Assembly: GCF_039907765.1 (NCBI RefSeq)
Contig: NZ_JARDJI010000004.1
Span: 1-64,000 of the forward strand
Length of the DNA stretch: 64,000 bases
Source of the DNA: Aminobacter sp039907765
Lineage (GTDB): Bacteria > Pseudomonadota > Alphaproteobacteria > Rhizobiales > Rhizobiaceae
Direction: 5' to 3'
Shown here: positions 34,557-42,439 of the stretch, one piece after another
How positions within the stretch are numbered: position 1 is the first letter of the stretch
Layout: each line of letters opens with the position of its first letter
Translations under genes and position numbers: made by a program
Notes under the pieces: generated by a model
Seen by the model: only the letters and a program-made list of their open reading frames with translations
Told to the model about the DNA's origin: nothing
Database searches by the model: none

Positions 34557-35360
34557 ATGAACATCATCCGCATCGACGACCCCGCCGACCCGCGCGTGGC
34601 AGCCTACTTCGACATACGCGAGCGTGACCTCGTCGGGCGCGAGGGGCGCTTCGTCGCCGAGGGCAAGGTCGTGCTCAACGTGCTGTTTGCCGCGCGCCGC
34701 TTCGAGGCCGAGTCCGTCCTGGTCCTGGAAAACCGTCTGGCGGGGATGGCCGAAACGCTGAGCCTGGCGCCGCCCGACCTGCCGGTCTACGTCGCCCCGG
34801 CGGCCGTCGTCGACGCGATCGCCGGTTTCCACATGCATCGCGGCATCCTGGCCATCGGCCGCAAGGGCAACCCGCCGGGCGCGGAAGCGCTGCTGGCGGG
34901 ACTGCCGGAGCGCGCACTGGTGGTGGTTACGGTCGGCATTTCCAACCACGACAACATCGGCTCGATATTCCGCAATGCCGCGGCCCTCGGCGCCGACGCC
35001 GTGCTGCTCGATCGAACCTGCTGCGACCCGCTCTACCGCAAGGCGATCAGGGTGTCGGTGGGAGCCGCGCTCAAGGTGCCTTTTGCGACCGCCGGCGAAG
35101 CCCTCGAGATCGCCGATGCGCTCGACCGTCATGGCTTCGCGCAGCTGGCGCTGTCACCGGCAGGCAGCCAGGAGATCCGCGAATTGCCGCGGCCGCAGCG
35201 GCTGGCGCTCTATCTCGGAACCGAGGGCGAAGGGCTTCCCCCTGCCCTGCTGGCGCGATTGACGACGGCGCGGATCCGGATGGCAAAGGGCTTCGACAGC
35301 CTCAACGTGGCAGCGGCCTCGGCGATCGCGCTGCACCACTTCTCCGACGCAGGCGACTGA
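34557..35360 (+). CDS. TrmH-family (SpoU) RNA 2'-O-methyltransferase
   Basis: A 267-residue SPOUT methyltransferase. Residues ~1-105 are the substrate-binding domain and ~115-267 the knotted SpoU domain with motif 1 SNHDNIGSIFRNAAALG, motif 2 LYLGTEGEGLP and motif 3 KGFDSLNVAAASAIALH. It would methylate ribose 2'-OH in tRNA or rRNA using SAM. The exact nucleotide cannot be read from sequence. The gene ends at a strong terminator shared with a convergent neighbour. Confidence 0.88.
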   Translation: MNIIRIDDPADPRVAAYFDIRERDLVGREGRFVAEGKVVLNVLFAARRFEAESVLVLENRLAGMAETLSLAPPDLPVYVAPAAVVDAIAGFHMHRGILAIGRKGNPPGAEALLAGLPERALVVVTVGISNHDNIGSIFRNAAALGADAVLLDRTCCDPLYRKAIRVSVGAALKVPFATAGEALEIADALDRHGFAQLALSPAGSQEIRELPRPQRLALYLGTEGEGLPPALLARLTTARIRMAKGFDSLNVAAASAIALHHFSDAGD

Positions 35361-35361
35361 G

Positions 35362-35408
35362 GCTGGAGCGGTGGACACGATGCAGTCCCGTCGCTCCAGC
35401 TGTTTTTC
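35362..35408 (+). terminator. Rho-independent terminator after the trmH-family gene
   Basis: GCTGGAGCG (35362-35370) pairs with CGCTCCAGC (35392-35400), followed by TGTTTTT. A second hairpin, GCCAGACA (35428-35435) with TGTCTGGC (35440-35447), lies next to it and may serve the convergent gene at 35459. Confidence 0.85.
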
Positions 35409-35458
35409 TGAGCCGCATTTGTGCGACGCCAGACAATTCTGTCTGGCTGCAAAATGCT

Positions 35459-36577
35459 CTACTCCGCCGGCAGCGACTTCTGCAGCGCCCTGACGCGGTC
35501 GGCCAGGCTGATGGCGGCGGTGCGCCCGCCGGAATTGTCGGCGGGACCTTCGGCCGACAGCGCCTTCTCGATCGGCGAATCCGGGCCCTCCAGCCTGGCG
35601 GTCAGCGCCACCACCTCGGCCGCCAGCTCATGCATCTGCTCGCGCAGCAGCGCGTCCTGGTTCGGCGAGGGTGCTTCCTTGTTCGCTGCGGCGAGTTCGC
35701 CCTTCAGCCGCTTGTTCTCCCGCGCCAGCGTCGTGAGCCGCGCCTCCAGCCGTTCCCGCTCGGCCGACAGCCCGGTCTCGTAGGCGGTCCCGTTGGCGGG
35801 CGCCTCGGCCGTTCCCTTGACCCGCTCGCGCAGGCGGGCGAGTTCGCTCTCGCGCCGCTCGAGCTTGTCGTCGCGGTCGCTGAGCGAGGCGACCATCCGC
35901 TCGAGCTTCTTGTCGAGCTCGCCGGCGCGCCTGGTCTCGGCCTTGAGCGCGTCGCGCACGGCCTTGTTGTCGGCTTCGAGGTCCTTCAGGCGATTGTCGA
36001 CGTCCTTGCGCTGACTGCGCAGCGCATACATGTCGTCCGACAGCTTGCCCATCTCGCTGTCGCGGCTCGCCAGCTCGATCTGCCGGTTGGAGGATGCCAG
36101 GCTCGCTTCCTCGTAGAGCTCGCCCAGGCTGTCGATCTCGCGGACCCGCTGTTCGAGCAGGTTTTCGGCCTCCGCCAGCTTGCCGGCCAGTTGCTTGATC
36201 TGATCGTCGCGCCTGCCTATCTCGCTGCGCAGGTCTCCGCCCGCCGCCTCGAGATCGGTGACGGCGCGGCCCTTGGCGGCCTGGTCGTCCGACAGGGTCT
36301 TGAGCACCTCGCGATTGCGGCTGAGCTCGACCGACTGGGAGAGCACCTTTTCCTGGGATGCCCTCAGCTGCACCTCGACCTTGCGCAGCTCCATCGCATG
36401 CGTGGCACGCAGCGCATCCTTCTCGGCCCGGATCTCGTCGAGCGTCATCGGCAGCTTCGCCTCGACCCGGCGCCGCGTCATGGTGACCGCGCGCCGCCAG
36501 ACCGACGGGGCGATCAACAGGACGAGGAACCCGGCGACCAGGAAACCAAGAACGAAGAACAGGATCGACTGGACCAA
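35459..36577 (-). CDS. Membrane-anchored coiled-coil protein
   Basis: A 372-residue protein with one N-terminal membrane helix (residues ~4-25, ILFFVLGFLVAGFLVLLI), a short basic stretch and then a long heptad-rich, Glu/Arg/Leu-rich coiled coil over roughly residues 45-335. It has no enzymatic motif. The topology (anchor in the inner membrane, rod in the cytoplasm) resembles scaffold or envelope-organising proteins. It lies immediately downstream of eipA on the same strand, 105 bases apart, so the two could be functionally linked in envelope maintenance; that is inference. Confidence 0.75.
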   Translation of the reverse strand: MVQSILFFVLGFLVAGFLVLLIAPSVWRRAVTMTRRRVEAKLPMTLDEIRAEKDALRATHAMELRKVEVQLRASQEKVLSQSVELSRNREVLKTLSDDQAAKGRAVTDLEAAGGDLRSEIGRRDDQIKQLAGKLAEAENLLEQRVREIDSLGELYEEASLASSNRQIELASRDSEMGKLSDDMYALRSQRKDVDNRLKDLEADNKAVRDALKAETRRAGELDKKLERMVASLSDRDDKLERRESELARLRERVKGTAEAPANGTAYETGLSAERERLEARLTTLARENKRLKGELAAANKEAPSPNQDALLREQMHELAAEVVALTARLEGPDSPIEKALSAEGPADNSGGRTAAISLADRVRALQKSLPAE

Positions 36578-36682
36578 GGCACTTTACCCATTGCGGACAG
36601 GTGCGAGTTTGCCACGTCCCCATGGCAGGAATCCAGCGCCGCTGCAAATGCTGCGGCGCTGGGCGCCCTGTTCTTCACACAA

Positions 36683-37264
36683 TCAGAACGGATTCCACGT
36701 CGGTTGCTGTGTCAACTTGAGGTAGCCGAGGTTGATTCCCAGGCGCGCGCCAACGCCCGTGCGCACCGGCACGAGCAGGATATTGCCGCGCTTGAGCACG
36801 TTGAAGCCGACGCCTGCGACCACATAGGCCGAACCGGCGACACCGGCGAAGCGATCGTAGAGGTTGTTCACGTCGTCGAGGTTGTAGACGAGCATCATCA
36901 GGCGCGAGCCCTGGCCGCCAAAGTCCCAGCCCAGCGACGGGCCCTGCCAGAACACCTTATGGTCACCGGCATTCTTGGTGTAGAGCGTGCCTTCGCCGTA
37001 GGTGAGGCCGCCGATGAAGGCACCCGAGCCCTCCTCGCCGAGCACGTAGCCGTTCGGCAGGCCATAGGACGAGAAGATCTTCTCGACGACGCTGGCCAGG
37101 CCGCCCGACGTCGAGCCAAAGAAGCGGTGACCGGAATCGAGGATCTCCTGCGCAGTATACTCCTGCGCGCGAGACGCGGATGTCGTGAACGCCAGCACGC
37201 CGGCAAGGACGAACATCGCGGCAAAGAGCCGGGCGAACGTCCGGCCATAGAAACGGGAAATCAT
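36683..37264 (-). CDS. eipA: EipA-family periplasmic protein (DUF1134)
   Basis: A 193-residue DUF1134 protein with a signal peptide of about 33 residues ending in TSASRA. The mature part has the family signatures GHRFFGSTSGGLASVVEKIF, GYVLGEEGSGAFIGGLTYGEG and GVGFNVLKRGNILLVPVRTG. In Brucella abortus EipA is a periplasmic protein needed for envelope stress resistance and virulence, and its gene is CtrA-regulated. Here it lies divergent from chpT, which feeds CtrA, and 1.6 kb from ctrA. The biochemical activity of the family is unknown. Confidence 0.9.
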   Translation of the reverse strand: MISRFYGRTFARLFAAMFVLAGVLAFTTSASRAQEYTAQEILDSGHRFFGSTSGGLASVVEKIFSSYGLPNGYVLGEEGSGAFIGGLTYGEGTLYTKNAGDHKVFWQGPSLGWDFGGQGSRLMMLVYNLDDVNNLYDRFAGVAGSAYVVAGVGFNVLKRGNILLVPVRTGVGARLGINLGYLKLTQQPTWNPF

Positions 37265-37589
37265 ACTTCCAAATCTCCGTCAGAGAGCACACTTTCTCCG
37301 ACGCCCCGAATACGCTGCCACTCTTTCCGGAGGCTGACGAATCCAACTTCGGCAAACTATGCCGCAATCCTTTTTCAACGATTAAGCTCGCCCATGAAGA
37401 TGGCGGATCGAAGGCGGGAAACGGGCCGAAATCCGCCCAAGCCCAGCTATTTCTCCGCGGCGTTGCCTGCTGTTCCTTGCCCGGCGCGGCGGCGCTGTGT
37501 AACCAAGAGTACAGCAGGCCGGCCCTGATTCGCATTGCGGGCTACTCGGCCTCGTCATATCGCAATGCCTTTGCCGAGGATGCCGTTTT
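37265..37589. other. Divergent upstream region of eipA and chpT
   Basis: 325 bases with no gene. It holds one GANTC methylation site near 37337, a single TTAA (in GATTAAGC near 37381) and an 8-bp inverted repeat GCATTGCG (37532-37539) / CGCAATGC (37561-37568) just upstream of chpT. No full TTAA-N7-TTAA CtrA box was found here. Confidence 0.5.
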
Positions 37590-38219
37590 ATGGCCGAACT
37601 GATGACGCTTTCCGCCCCCGATCTCGCAGCCCTGCTGTGCAGCCGGGTCTGCCACGACATCATCTCCCCGGTCGGCGCCATCAACAATGGCCTCGAACTG
37701 CTTGACGAAGGCGGCGCCGACGAGGACGCCATGCGCCTCATCCGCGCCAGCGCCCGCAACGCCTCGGCGCGCCTGCAGTTCGCCCGCATCGCCTTCGGCG
37801 CGGCGGGCTCCGCCGGAATGCTGATCGACACGGGCGATGCCGAAGCGGTCGCAACCTCGTTCCTCAAGAACGAGAAGCCGGAACTGACCTGGACAGGCGG
37901 CCGCGCGCTGCTGCCCAAGAACAAGGTCAAGCTGCTGCTCAACCTCCTGCTCGTCGCCAACGCCGCGATCCCGCGCGGCGGCAAGCTCGGCGTGACGCTG
38001 GAAGACCTCGAAACCGCGCCGAAATTCAGGCTTTCGGCTTCGGGGCCGATGCTGCGCGTGCCGCCGAAATTCCTCGAACTGCACTCCGGACACAAGCCGG
38101 ACGAGCCGATCGACGCGCATTCGGTGCAGCCCTACTACACGCTGCTGCTCGCCCGCGAGGCCGGCATGACGATCTCGATCCACGCCACGCCCGAAGAGAT
38201 CATCCTCACCGCCGAGTAA
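37590..38219 (+). CDS. chpT: Histidine phosphotransferase ChpT
   Basis: A 209-residue protein with the ChpT arrangement: a dimerisation/phosphotransfer domain containing His22 in SRVCHDIISPVGAINNG, and a C-terminal degenerate ATPase-like domain with no ATP-binding motifs. It relays phosphate from CckA to CtrA (and CpdR) in the alphaproteobacterial cell-cycle phosphorelay. All key features are intact. It sits upstream of an orphan response regulator and convergent with ctrA, a common Rhizobiales arrangement. Confidence 0.93.
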   Translation: MAELMTLSAPDLAALLCSRVCHDIISPVGAINNGLELLDEGGADEDAMRLIRASARNASARLQFARIAFGAAGSAGMLIDTGDAEAVATSFLKNEKPELTWTGGRALLPKNKVKLLLNLLLVANAAIPRGGKLGVTLEDLETAPKFRLSASGPMLRVPPKFLELHSGHKPDEPIDAHSVQPYYTLLLAREAGMTISIHATPEEIILTAE

Positions 38220-38427
38220 GGCGCCTCGGGCAAACAGTCTGCGACGGCCGACCTCGCCTGCCATGATGCGGGCCGTTTCCTGCGCAAACCGGCCGCGCCG
38301 GCTGGCCGGACGGCCTTTTGCAAGAATTTTACCATTCCGCTTTTCGGCTTCTTTACGGGCCCGCGCTAGGTTGCGACGACAACCCGGGCGCGCCCGCCGC
38401 ACCCGGTCCCGCAAAGAGGAACGGGAT

Positions 38428-38796
38428 ATGAAACGCTGCCTTTTCGTCGATGATTCGAGCGTCATCCGCAGGGTCGCCAAGCGCATCCTGAGCAGCCCCG
38501 AAATGTCGGTCGTCGAGGCCGCGACCGGGGCCGAGGGGCTCGACATGTGCTCCTTCGACATGCCCGACATCATCGTCGTCGACGGCGCGCTCGAGGACAT
38601 GAGTGCAGTGGACTTCATCCGCCGCGTCCGCACCATGCACGGACGGGTAAAGCCGCAGATCGCGATCTGCCTGACCGAGGTCGACGTCGGCGCCATCATG
38701 CGCGCCAAGCGCGCCGGCGCACAGGGCTACCTTCTGAAGCCGTTCACCCGGCCGCAACTGCTCGACCGCTTCAACGCCTTCTCCGTCGCCGCCTGA
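38428..38796 (+). CDS. Single-domain response regulator (CheY-like)
   Basis: A 122-residue receiver domain with no output domain. Phosphorylation residues are present: acidic pair Asp8/Asp9, acceptor Asp52 in IIVVDGALED, Thr83 near beta-4 and Lys104 in YLLKPF. It has a distinctive DGALEDM loop and is not an obvious DivK or CpdR. AAAGAGG upstream gives a good ribosome site. Its position between chpT and ctrA suggests a role in the same phosphorelay, for example as a phosphate sink or ChpT partner; this is inference. Confidence 0.88.
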   Translation: MKRCLFVDDSSVIRRVAKRILSSPEMSVVEAATGAEGLDMCSFDMPDIIVVDGALEDMSAVDFIRRVRTMHGRVKPQIAICLTEVDVGAIMRAKRAGAQGYLLKPFTRPQLLDRFNAFSVAA

Positions 38797-38817
38797 GCAG
38801 CGCCAGCGCCAAAAAAG

Positions 38818-38843
38818 AAAGCCCGGCACGAAGGCCGGGCTTT
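38818..38843. terminator. Bidirectional terminator between the response regulator and ctrA
   Basis: AAAGCCCGGC pairs with GCCGGGCTTT around a six-base loop. An A-run precedes it (38811-38816) and a T-run ends it, so it works for both convergent genes. Confidence 0.88.
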
Positions 38844-38862
38844 GACCGAGGTAGAAGCGTAA

Positions 38863-39558
38863 TCAGGCGATCTCGCGCAGGTCTTCCGGCTCGCGCAGCA
38901 CATAGCCGCGGCCCCAGACCGTCTCGATGAAGTTCTGGCCGCCGGAAGCGGCGTCAAGCTTCTTGCGCAGCTTGCAGATGAAGACGTCGATGATCTTCAG
39001 CTCCGGCTCGTCCATGCCGCCATAAAGGTGGTTGAGGAACATTTCCTTGGTGAGCGTGGTGCCCTTGCGCAGCGAGAGCAGCTCCAGCATCTGGTATTCC
39101 TTGCCCGTCAGATGCACGCGCTGGCCGCCGACCTCGACCGTCTTGGCGTCGAGATTGACGATCAGGTCGCCGGTCATGATGACCGACTGGGCGTGTCCCT
39201 TCGAACGGCGGACGATGGCGTGGATGCGCGCCACGAGTTCGTCCTTGTGGAAAGGCTTGGTCATGTAGTCGTCGGCGCCGAAGCCGAGGCCGCGCACCTT
39301 GTCCTCGATGCCGGCCATGCCGGACAGGATCAGGATCGGCGTCTTGACCTTGGACAGGCGCAGCGTGCGCAGGACCTCGTAGCCGGACATGTCCGGCAGG
39401 TTCAGGTCGAGGAGAATGATGTCGTAGTCGTAAAGCTTGCCGAGATCGACGCCCTCTTCGCCGAGATCGGTCGTGTAGACGTTGAAGCTTTCCGATTTGA
39501 GCATCAATTCGATGCTCTGTGCGGTTGCACTGTCGTCTTCTATCAGCAGAACGCGCAT
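38863..39558 (-). CDS. ctrA: Cell cycle response regulator CtrA
   Basis: A 231-residue OmpR-type regulator: receiver domain 1-~118 with acidic pair Asp8/Asp9, phosphoacceptor Asp51 in ILLDLNLPDM and Lys in YMTKPF, then a winged-helix domain ~125-225 with the CtrA-specific GKEYQMLELLSLRKGTTLTK and NHLYGGMDEPELKIIDVFI. It is the master regulator of the alphaproteobacterial cell cycle and controls division, motility and DNA methylation genes. It ends in EIA; the Caulobacter degradation tag is two Ala, so the tail differs slightly. It is divergent from the fliJ-like gene across a 453-base promoter region rich in GANTC and TTAA. Confidence 0.97.
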   Translation of the reverse strand: MRVLLIEDDSATAQSIELMLKSESFNVYTTDLGEEGVDLGKLYDYDIILLDLNLPDMSGYEVLRTLRLSKVKTPILILSGMAGIEDKVRGLGFGADDYMTKPFHKDELVARIHAIVRRSKGHAQSVIMTGDLIVNLDAKTVEVGGQRVHLTGKEYQMLELLSLRKGTTLTKEMFLNHLYGGMDEPELKIIDVFICKLRKKLDAASGGQNFIETVWGRGYVLREPEDLREIA

Positions 39559-39624
39559 TTAAATCCCCTTTTCTGCTGCCGGAATGTCTTCGCGGTCCAA
39601 TTCACGCCGGCGCAGTGCGTGCTT

Positions 39625-39900
39625 GAATCGGAGGCTGCCATCGAATGGTTAACAAAACCTAATTTCGTATGGAAGACCATATCAGAAATTTTAACCGGCG
39701 GATACACCCTCTTGAATCCAAACATGAATCACACGGTCAACATCTTAACGCCATGCATTAACTAGGTTGCCTAAGCGACTCCGGAGACCGTCCCTGCCCG
39801 ATCGCGCCAAAAACTGGAATCTTTACCGGGCCTTAAGTCTCGCGAGATATGATTAACGATGCCCGTAAACGAATGGTTACCGGTGGAGAAAAACTTTAAA
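39625..39900. promoter_or_regulatory. ctrA promoter region with clustered GANTC and TTAA sites
   Basis: GANTC sites (CcrM methylation) occur at 39625, 39714, 39726, 39777 and 39817. TTAA occurs at 39649, 39691, 39745, 39758, 39833, 39853 and 39895. CGAATGGTTA, the complement of a CtrA half-site TTAACCAT in its first copy, appears at 39642 and 39870. No perfect TTAA-N7-TTAA pair was found; the pair at 39745/39758 has N9. This looks like a methylation-sensitive, CtrA-responsive promoter. Confidence 0.6.
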
Positions 39901-40011
39901 AGTTTGTTTTCCATTGCCGACCGTTCGGGGCCGTATCGGTCGCAGCGCGGATCCATTGGGCCGTAGCGGGCGATTTGGAGTGCGTTTTTCGGTGTTCGGG
40001 AGTATCGCGTC

Positions 40012-40389
40012 ATGAAGTCACGGGAGAACCTGGTCAGGCTCAAGCAGTTTCAGGTGAACGAAAAGCGCCGGCAGCTGATGCAGCTTGATTCGATGATCGC
40101 CGAATTCGATCGAATGGCGAACGACCTGGAATTGCAGATCGTCGCCGAGGAAAAGAAGGCTGGGATCACCGATCTCAATCATTTCGCCTATCCGACGTTC
40201 GCCAAGGCCGCGCGCCAGCGCCGCGACAATCTGAAGAACTCCCAACATGACCTGGCGCAACAGCGCGCCGCAGCAGAAGCCTTACTCGCCGAAGCTGAAG
40301 CGGAGCTGTCCAAGGCGGAAATGCTGGAAACGCGCGACCGCAACGCACGCGACGCCGACAACAGCGGCCGCAGCGCGATGATCGGCTAG
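40012..40389 (+). CDS. fliJ: FliJ-like coiled-coil flagellar export protein
   Basis: A 125-residue, highly charged, all-helical protein (RLKQFQVNEKRRQLMQLDSM ... DLAQQRAAAEALLAEAEAE) with two long helices, like the FliJ coiled coil that links the flagellar export ATPase to the export gate. Rhizobial fliJ-like genes are commonly found next to ctrA. No other flagellar gene is in this window. The fold prediction rests on heptad pattern and context; primary sequence similarity in this family is weak. Confidence 0.75.
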   Translation: MKSRENLVRLKQFQVNEKRRQLMQLDSMIAEFDRMANDLELQIVAEEKKAGITDLNHFAYPTFAKAARQRRDNLKNSQHDLAQQRAAAEALLAEAEAELSKAEMLETRDRNARDADNSGRSAMIG

Positions 40390-40495
40390 GCAAGCCGACG
40401 AACGTTCGGCAGGTGCGTGGCCCTCAACCGGCCACCTCAGCATCCAGATCCGCAAGCTCGCCCTCCCCGGCAGGCGACCGCGCCCGCGCGCCGCG

Positions 40496-40615
40496 TATCT
40501 CCTGCGCAAGCTGCTCCGCCCATACCCTGATCTGAGCCTGCCCCTGGAGGAGGCTGCGGCCGCGCATGACTTCCTGGCGACGAAGCCGAAGGGCAAGGTG
40601 GTGCTGACGCTCTGA
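40496..40615 (+). pseudogene. C-terminal remnant of a zinc-type quinone oxidoreductase/alcohol dehydrogenase
   Basis: A short frame without a start ends in YPDLSLPLEEAAAAHDF followed by KGKVVLTL and a stop at 40613-40615. This is the typical C-terminus of medium-chain NAD(P)H:quinone oxidoreductases (helix, AHxxL, GKVVL strand). Nothing upstream resembles the rest of such an enzyme; the preceding 80 bases are open but not recognisable. It is probably a deletion relic. Confidence 0.5.
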
Positions 40616-40652
40616 GCTTCGCCTTGCCAGAAATGTCAGGGGGCAGAAATGA

Positions 40653-40680
40653 AAAAGGGTGCGGCATGCCGCACCCTTTC
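40653..40680. terminator. Bidirectional hairpin terminator
   Basis: AAAGGGTGCGGC and GCCGCACCCTTT pair around a two-base centre (40654-40679), with A-rich and T-rich flanks. It lies downstream of sciP on the minus strand, 25 bases past its stop. Confidence 0.85.
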
Positions 40681-40705
40681 CATTGATTGGCCTCTGCGGC
40701 CGGTG

Positions 40706-40981
40706 TCAGTGACGGTATTGCTGGATGCGCGTGGTGCGCAGGCCGGCAAGGCCGTATTCGTCGATGGATGCCTGCCAGGAGAGGAACTCCTCGGTCGTCA
40801 GCTTGTAGCGCTGGCACGCCTCGTCGAGGCTGAGCAGCCCACCCCTGACGGCGGCAACCACTTCCGCCTTTCGGCGGATAACCCACCGGCGTGTGTTGCT
40901 CGGGGGCAGATCGGCAATCGTAAGCGGGCTGCCGTCAGGCCCGATGACATATTTGACACGCGGTCTAACCAGATCGGTCAT
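40706..40981 (-). CDS. sciP: CtrA inhibitor SciP (DUF1153)
   Basis: A 91-residue DUF1153 protein with a trihelical HTH-like core: VIRRKAEVVAAVRGGLLSLD and ACQRYKLTTEEFLSWQASID, flanked by the conserved N-terminus RPRVKYVIGPDGSPLT. In Caulobacter SciP binds CtrA-dependent promoters/CtrA and blocks activation in early cell-cycle stages. The ATG at 40981 (GAGAG upstream) gives the length of known SciP; 14 upstream codons are open but non-homologous. A CtrA-box-like element lies 69 bases upstream of its start. With ctrA and chpT nearby, both activation and inhibition of CtrA are encoded locally. Confidence 0.93.
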   Translation of the reverse strand: MTDLVRPRVKYVIGPDGSPLTIADLPPSNTRRWVIRRKAEVVAAVRGGLLSLDEACQRYKLTTEEFLSWQASIDEYGLAGLRTTRIQQYRH

Positions 40982-41049
40982 CGTACTCTCTACTAAAAAC
41001 TCAAAGACCCAATCACCCGCCACACTAACGCCACAGCTTTAAAAATTGC

Positions 41050-41064
41050 CTAAGCGTAGGCTAA
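41050..41064 (-). promoter_or_regulatory. Candidate CtrA box upstream of sciP
   Basis: On the minus strand TTAG-N7-TTAG has the exact spacing of the CtrA consensus TTAA-N7-TTAA with one mismatch in each half. It lies 69 bases upstream of the sciP start. In Caulobacter, sciP transcription depends on CtrA, so the placement makes sense. Confidence 0.45.
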
Positions 41065-41248
41065 GGGGTAAGTAACGAACCTGAACGGACCGTTAGAGCA
41101 TCGGTCCGCATTTTAACCATCCGCCCGATTGCCTGGTTTTTCGCGCCGCGCGGCGCGCGCGCCAGGCGTGGGTGGCACCGCGGCAATGCTTGACCTATAT
41201 TGCAGCCATTGGCAGTGAGCCGACCATAGACAGCGGAACGCAATCCCG

Positions 41249-42439
41249 ATGAACAGCCTGGACCTTCCCGGACGCCCCGAAGACACCCGCGTGGTCGTTG
41301 CCATGTCGGGCGGCGTGGATTCCTCCGTGGTCGCGGGCCTGTTGAAGCAGGAAGGCTACGACGTCGTCGGCGTGACGCTGCAGCTCTACGACCATGGTGC
41401 GGCCACCCATCGCGCCGGCTCGTGCTGCGCCGGCCAGGACATCGCCGACGCCCGCCGTGTCTCCGAGACGCTCGGCATCCCGCATTACGTGCTCGACTAC
41501 GAGGAGCGCTTCCGCAAGGCCGTCATCGACCCGTTCGCCGAGAGCTACGTCGCCGGCGAGACGCCGATCCCCTGCGTGTCGTGCAACCAGACGGTCAAGT
41601 TCGCCGACCTTCTGGCCACCGCCCGCGAGCTCGGCGCCGACGCGCTCGCCACCGGCCACTACATCCGCTCGCGCCAGAACGGCGCCCACCGCGCGCTCTA
41701 CCGCCCCGTCGACGCCGACCGCGACCAGAGCTACTTCCTGTTCGCCACCACGGAGGAGCAGATCGACTACCTGCGCTTTCCCTTGGGCGGCATGTCGAAG
41801 CCCGACGTCCGCGCCGCTGCGGAACGCATGGGCCTGACGGTCGCCGCCAAGCAGGACAGCCAGGACATCTGCTTCGTGCCGCAGGGCAAGTATTCCGACA
41901 TCATCGCCAAGCTCCGGCCCACCGCCGCCAACCCCGGCGACATCGTCCACATCGACGGCCGTGTGCTCGGCCGCCACGAGGGCATCCTGCGCTACACGAT
42001 CGGCCAGCGCCGCGGCATCGGCATCGCCTCGGGCGAGCCGCTCTACGTAGTGCATATCGATGCCGAGCGGGCGCGCGTCATCGTCGGCCCGCGCGAGGCG
42101 CTGGAGACGCACAAGATCTTCCTGCGCAACATGAACTGGCTGGGCGACGGGCAGCTTGCGGAGGTGCCGGCAGGCGGCCTCGAGATGTTCGCCAAGGTGC
42201 GCTCGTCGCGACCGCCGCGCCCGGCGGTGCTGCACCACGAGAATGGCGCCACCTGGGTCGAGCTGTCCGACGGCGAGTCGGGCATCGCCCCCGGCCAGGC
42301 CTGCGTGCTCTATTCCGACGACGGCAACGAGGCCCGTGTCTTCGGCGGCGGCTTCATCGAGCGCTCCGAGCGCCGCGCCGACGCCGAGGCCATGCTGACC
42401 AAACTGGCCGCCATGCCGGGCCCGATCGCAGCAGAGTGA
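41249..42439 (+). CDS. mnmA: tRNA 2-thiouridine(34) synthase MnmA
   Basis: A 396-residue tRNA-specific 2-thiouridylase. The PP-loop is SGGVDSS near residue 20; nucleophile Cys112 lies in PCVSCN and the persulfide-forming Cys208 in SQDICFVP. The C-terminal part has the GQRRGIGIASGEPLYV beta-barrel domain. With ATP and a sulfur relay it installs s2U34 in tRNA-Lys, -Glu and -Gln. The stop at 42437-42439 overlaps the GTG of a small membrane protein gene. Confidence 0.96.
   Translation: MNSLDLPGRPEDTRVVVAMSGGVDSSVVAGLLKQEGYDVVGVTLQLYDHGAATHRAGSCCAGQDIADARRVSETLGIPHYVLDYEERFRKAVIDPFAESYVAGETPIPCVSCNQTVKFADLLATARELGADALATGHYIRSRQNGAHRALYRPVDADRDQSYFLFATTEEQIDYLRFPLGGMSKPDVRAAAERMGLTVAAKQDSQDICFVPQGKYSDIIAKLRPTAANPGDIVHIDGRVLGRHEGILRYTIGQRRGIGIASGEPLYVVHIDAERARVIVGPREALETHKIFLRNMNWLGDGQLAEVPAGGLEMFAKVRSSRPPRPAVLHHENGATWVELSDGESGIAPGQACVLYSDDGNEARVFGGGFIERSERRADAEAMLTKLAAMPGPIAAE

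Noticed and set aside
37265..37589. CtrA box upstream of eipA
   Set aside because: eipA is CtrA-regulated in Brucella, but only one TTAA and no correctly spaced second half were found here.
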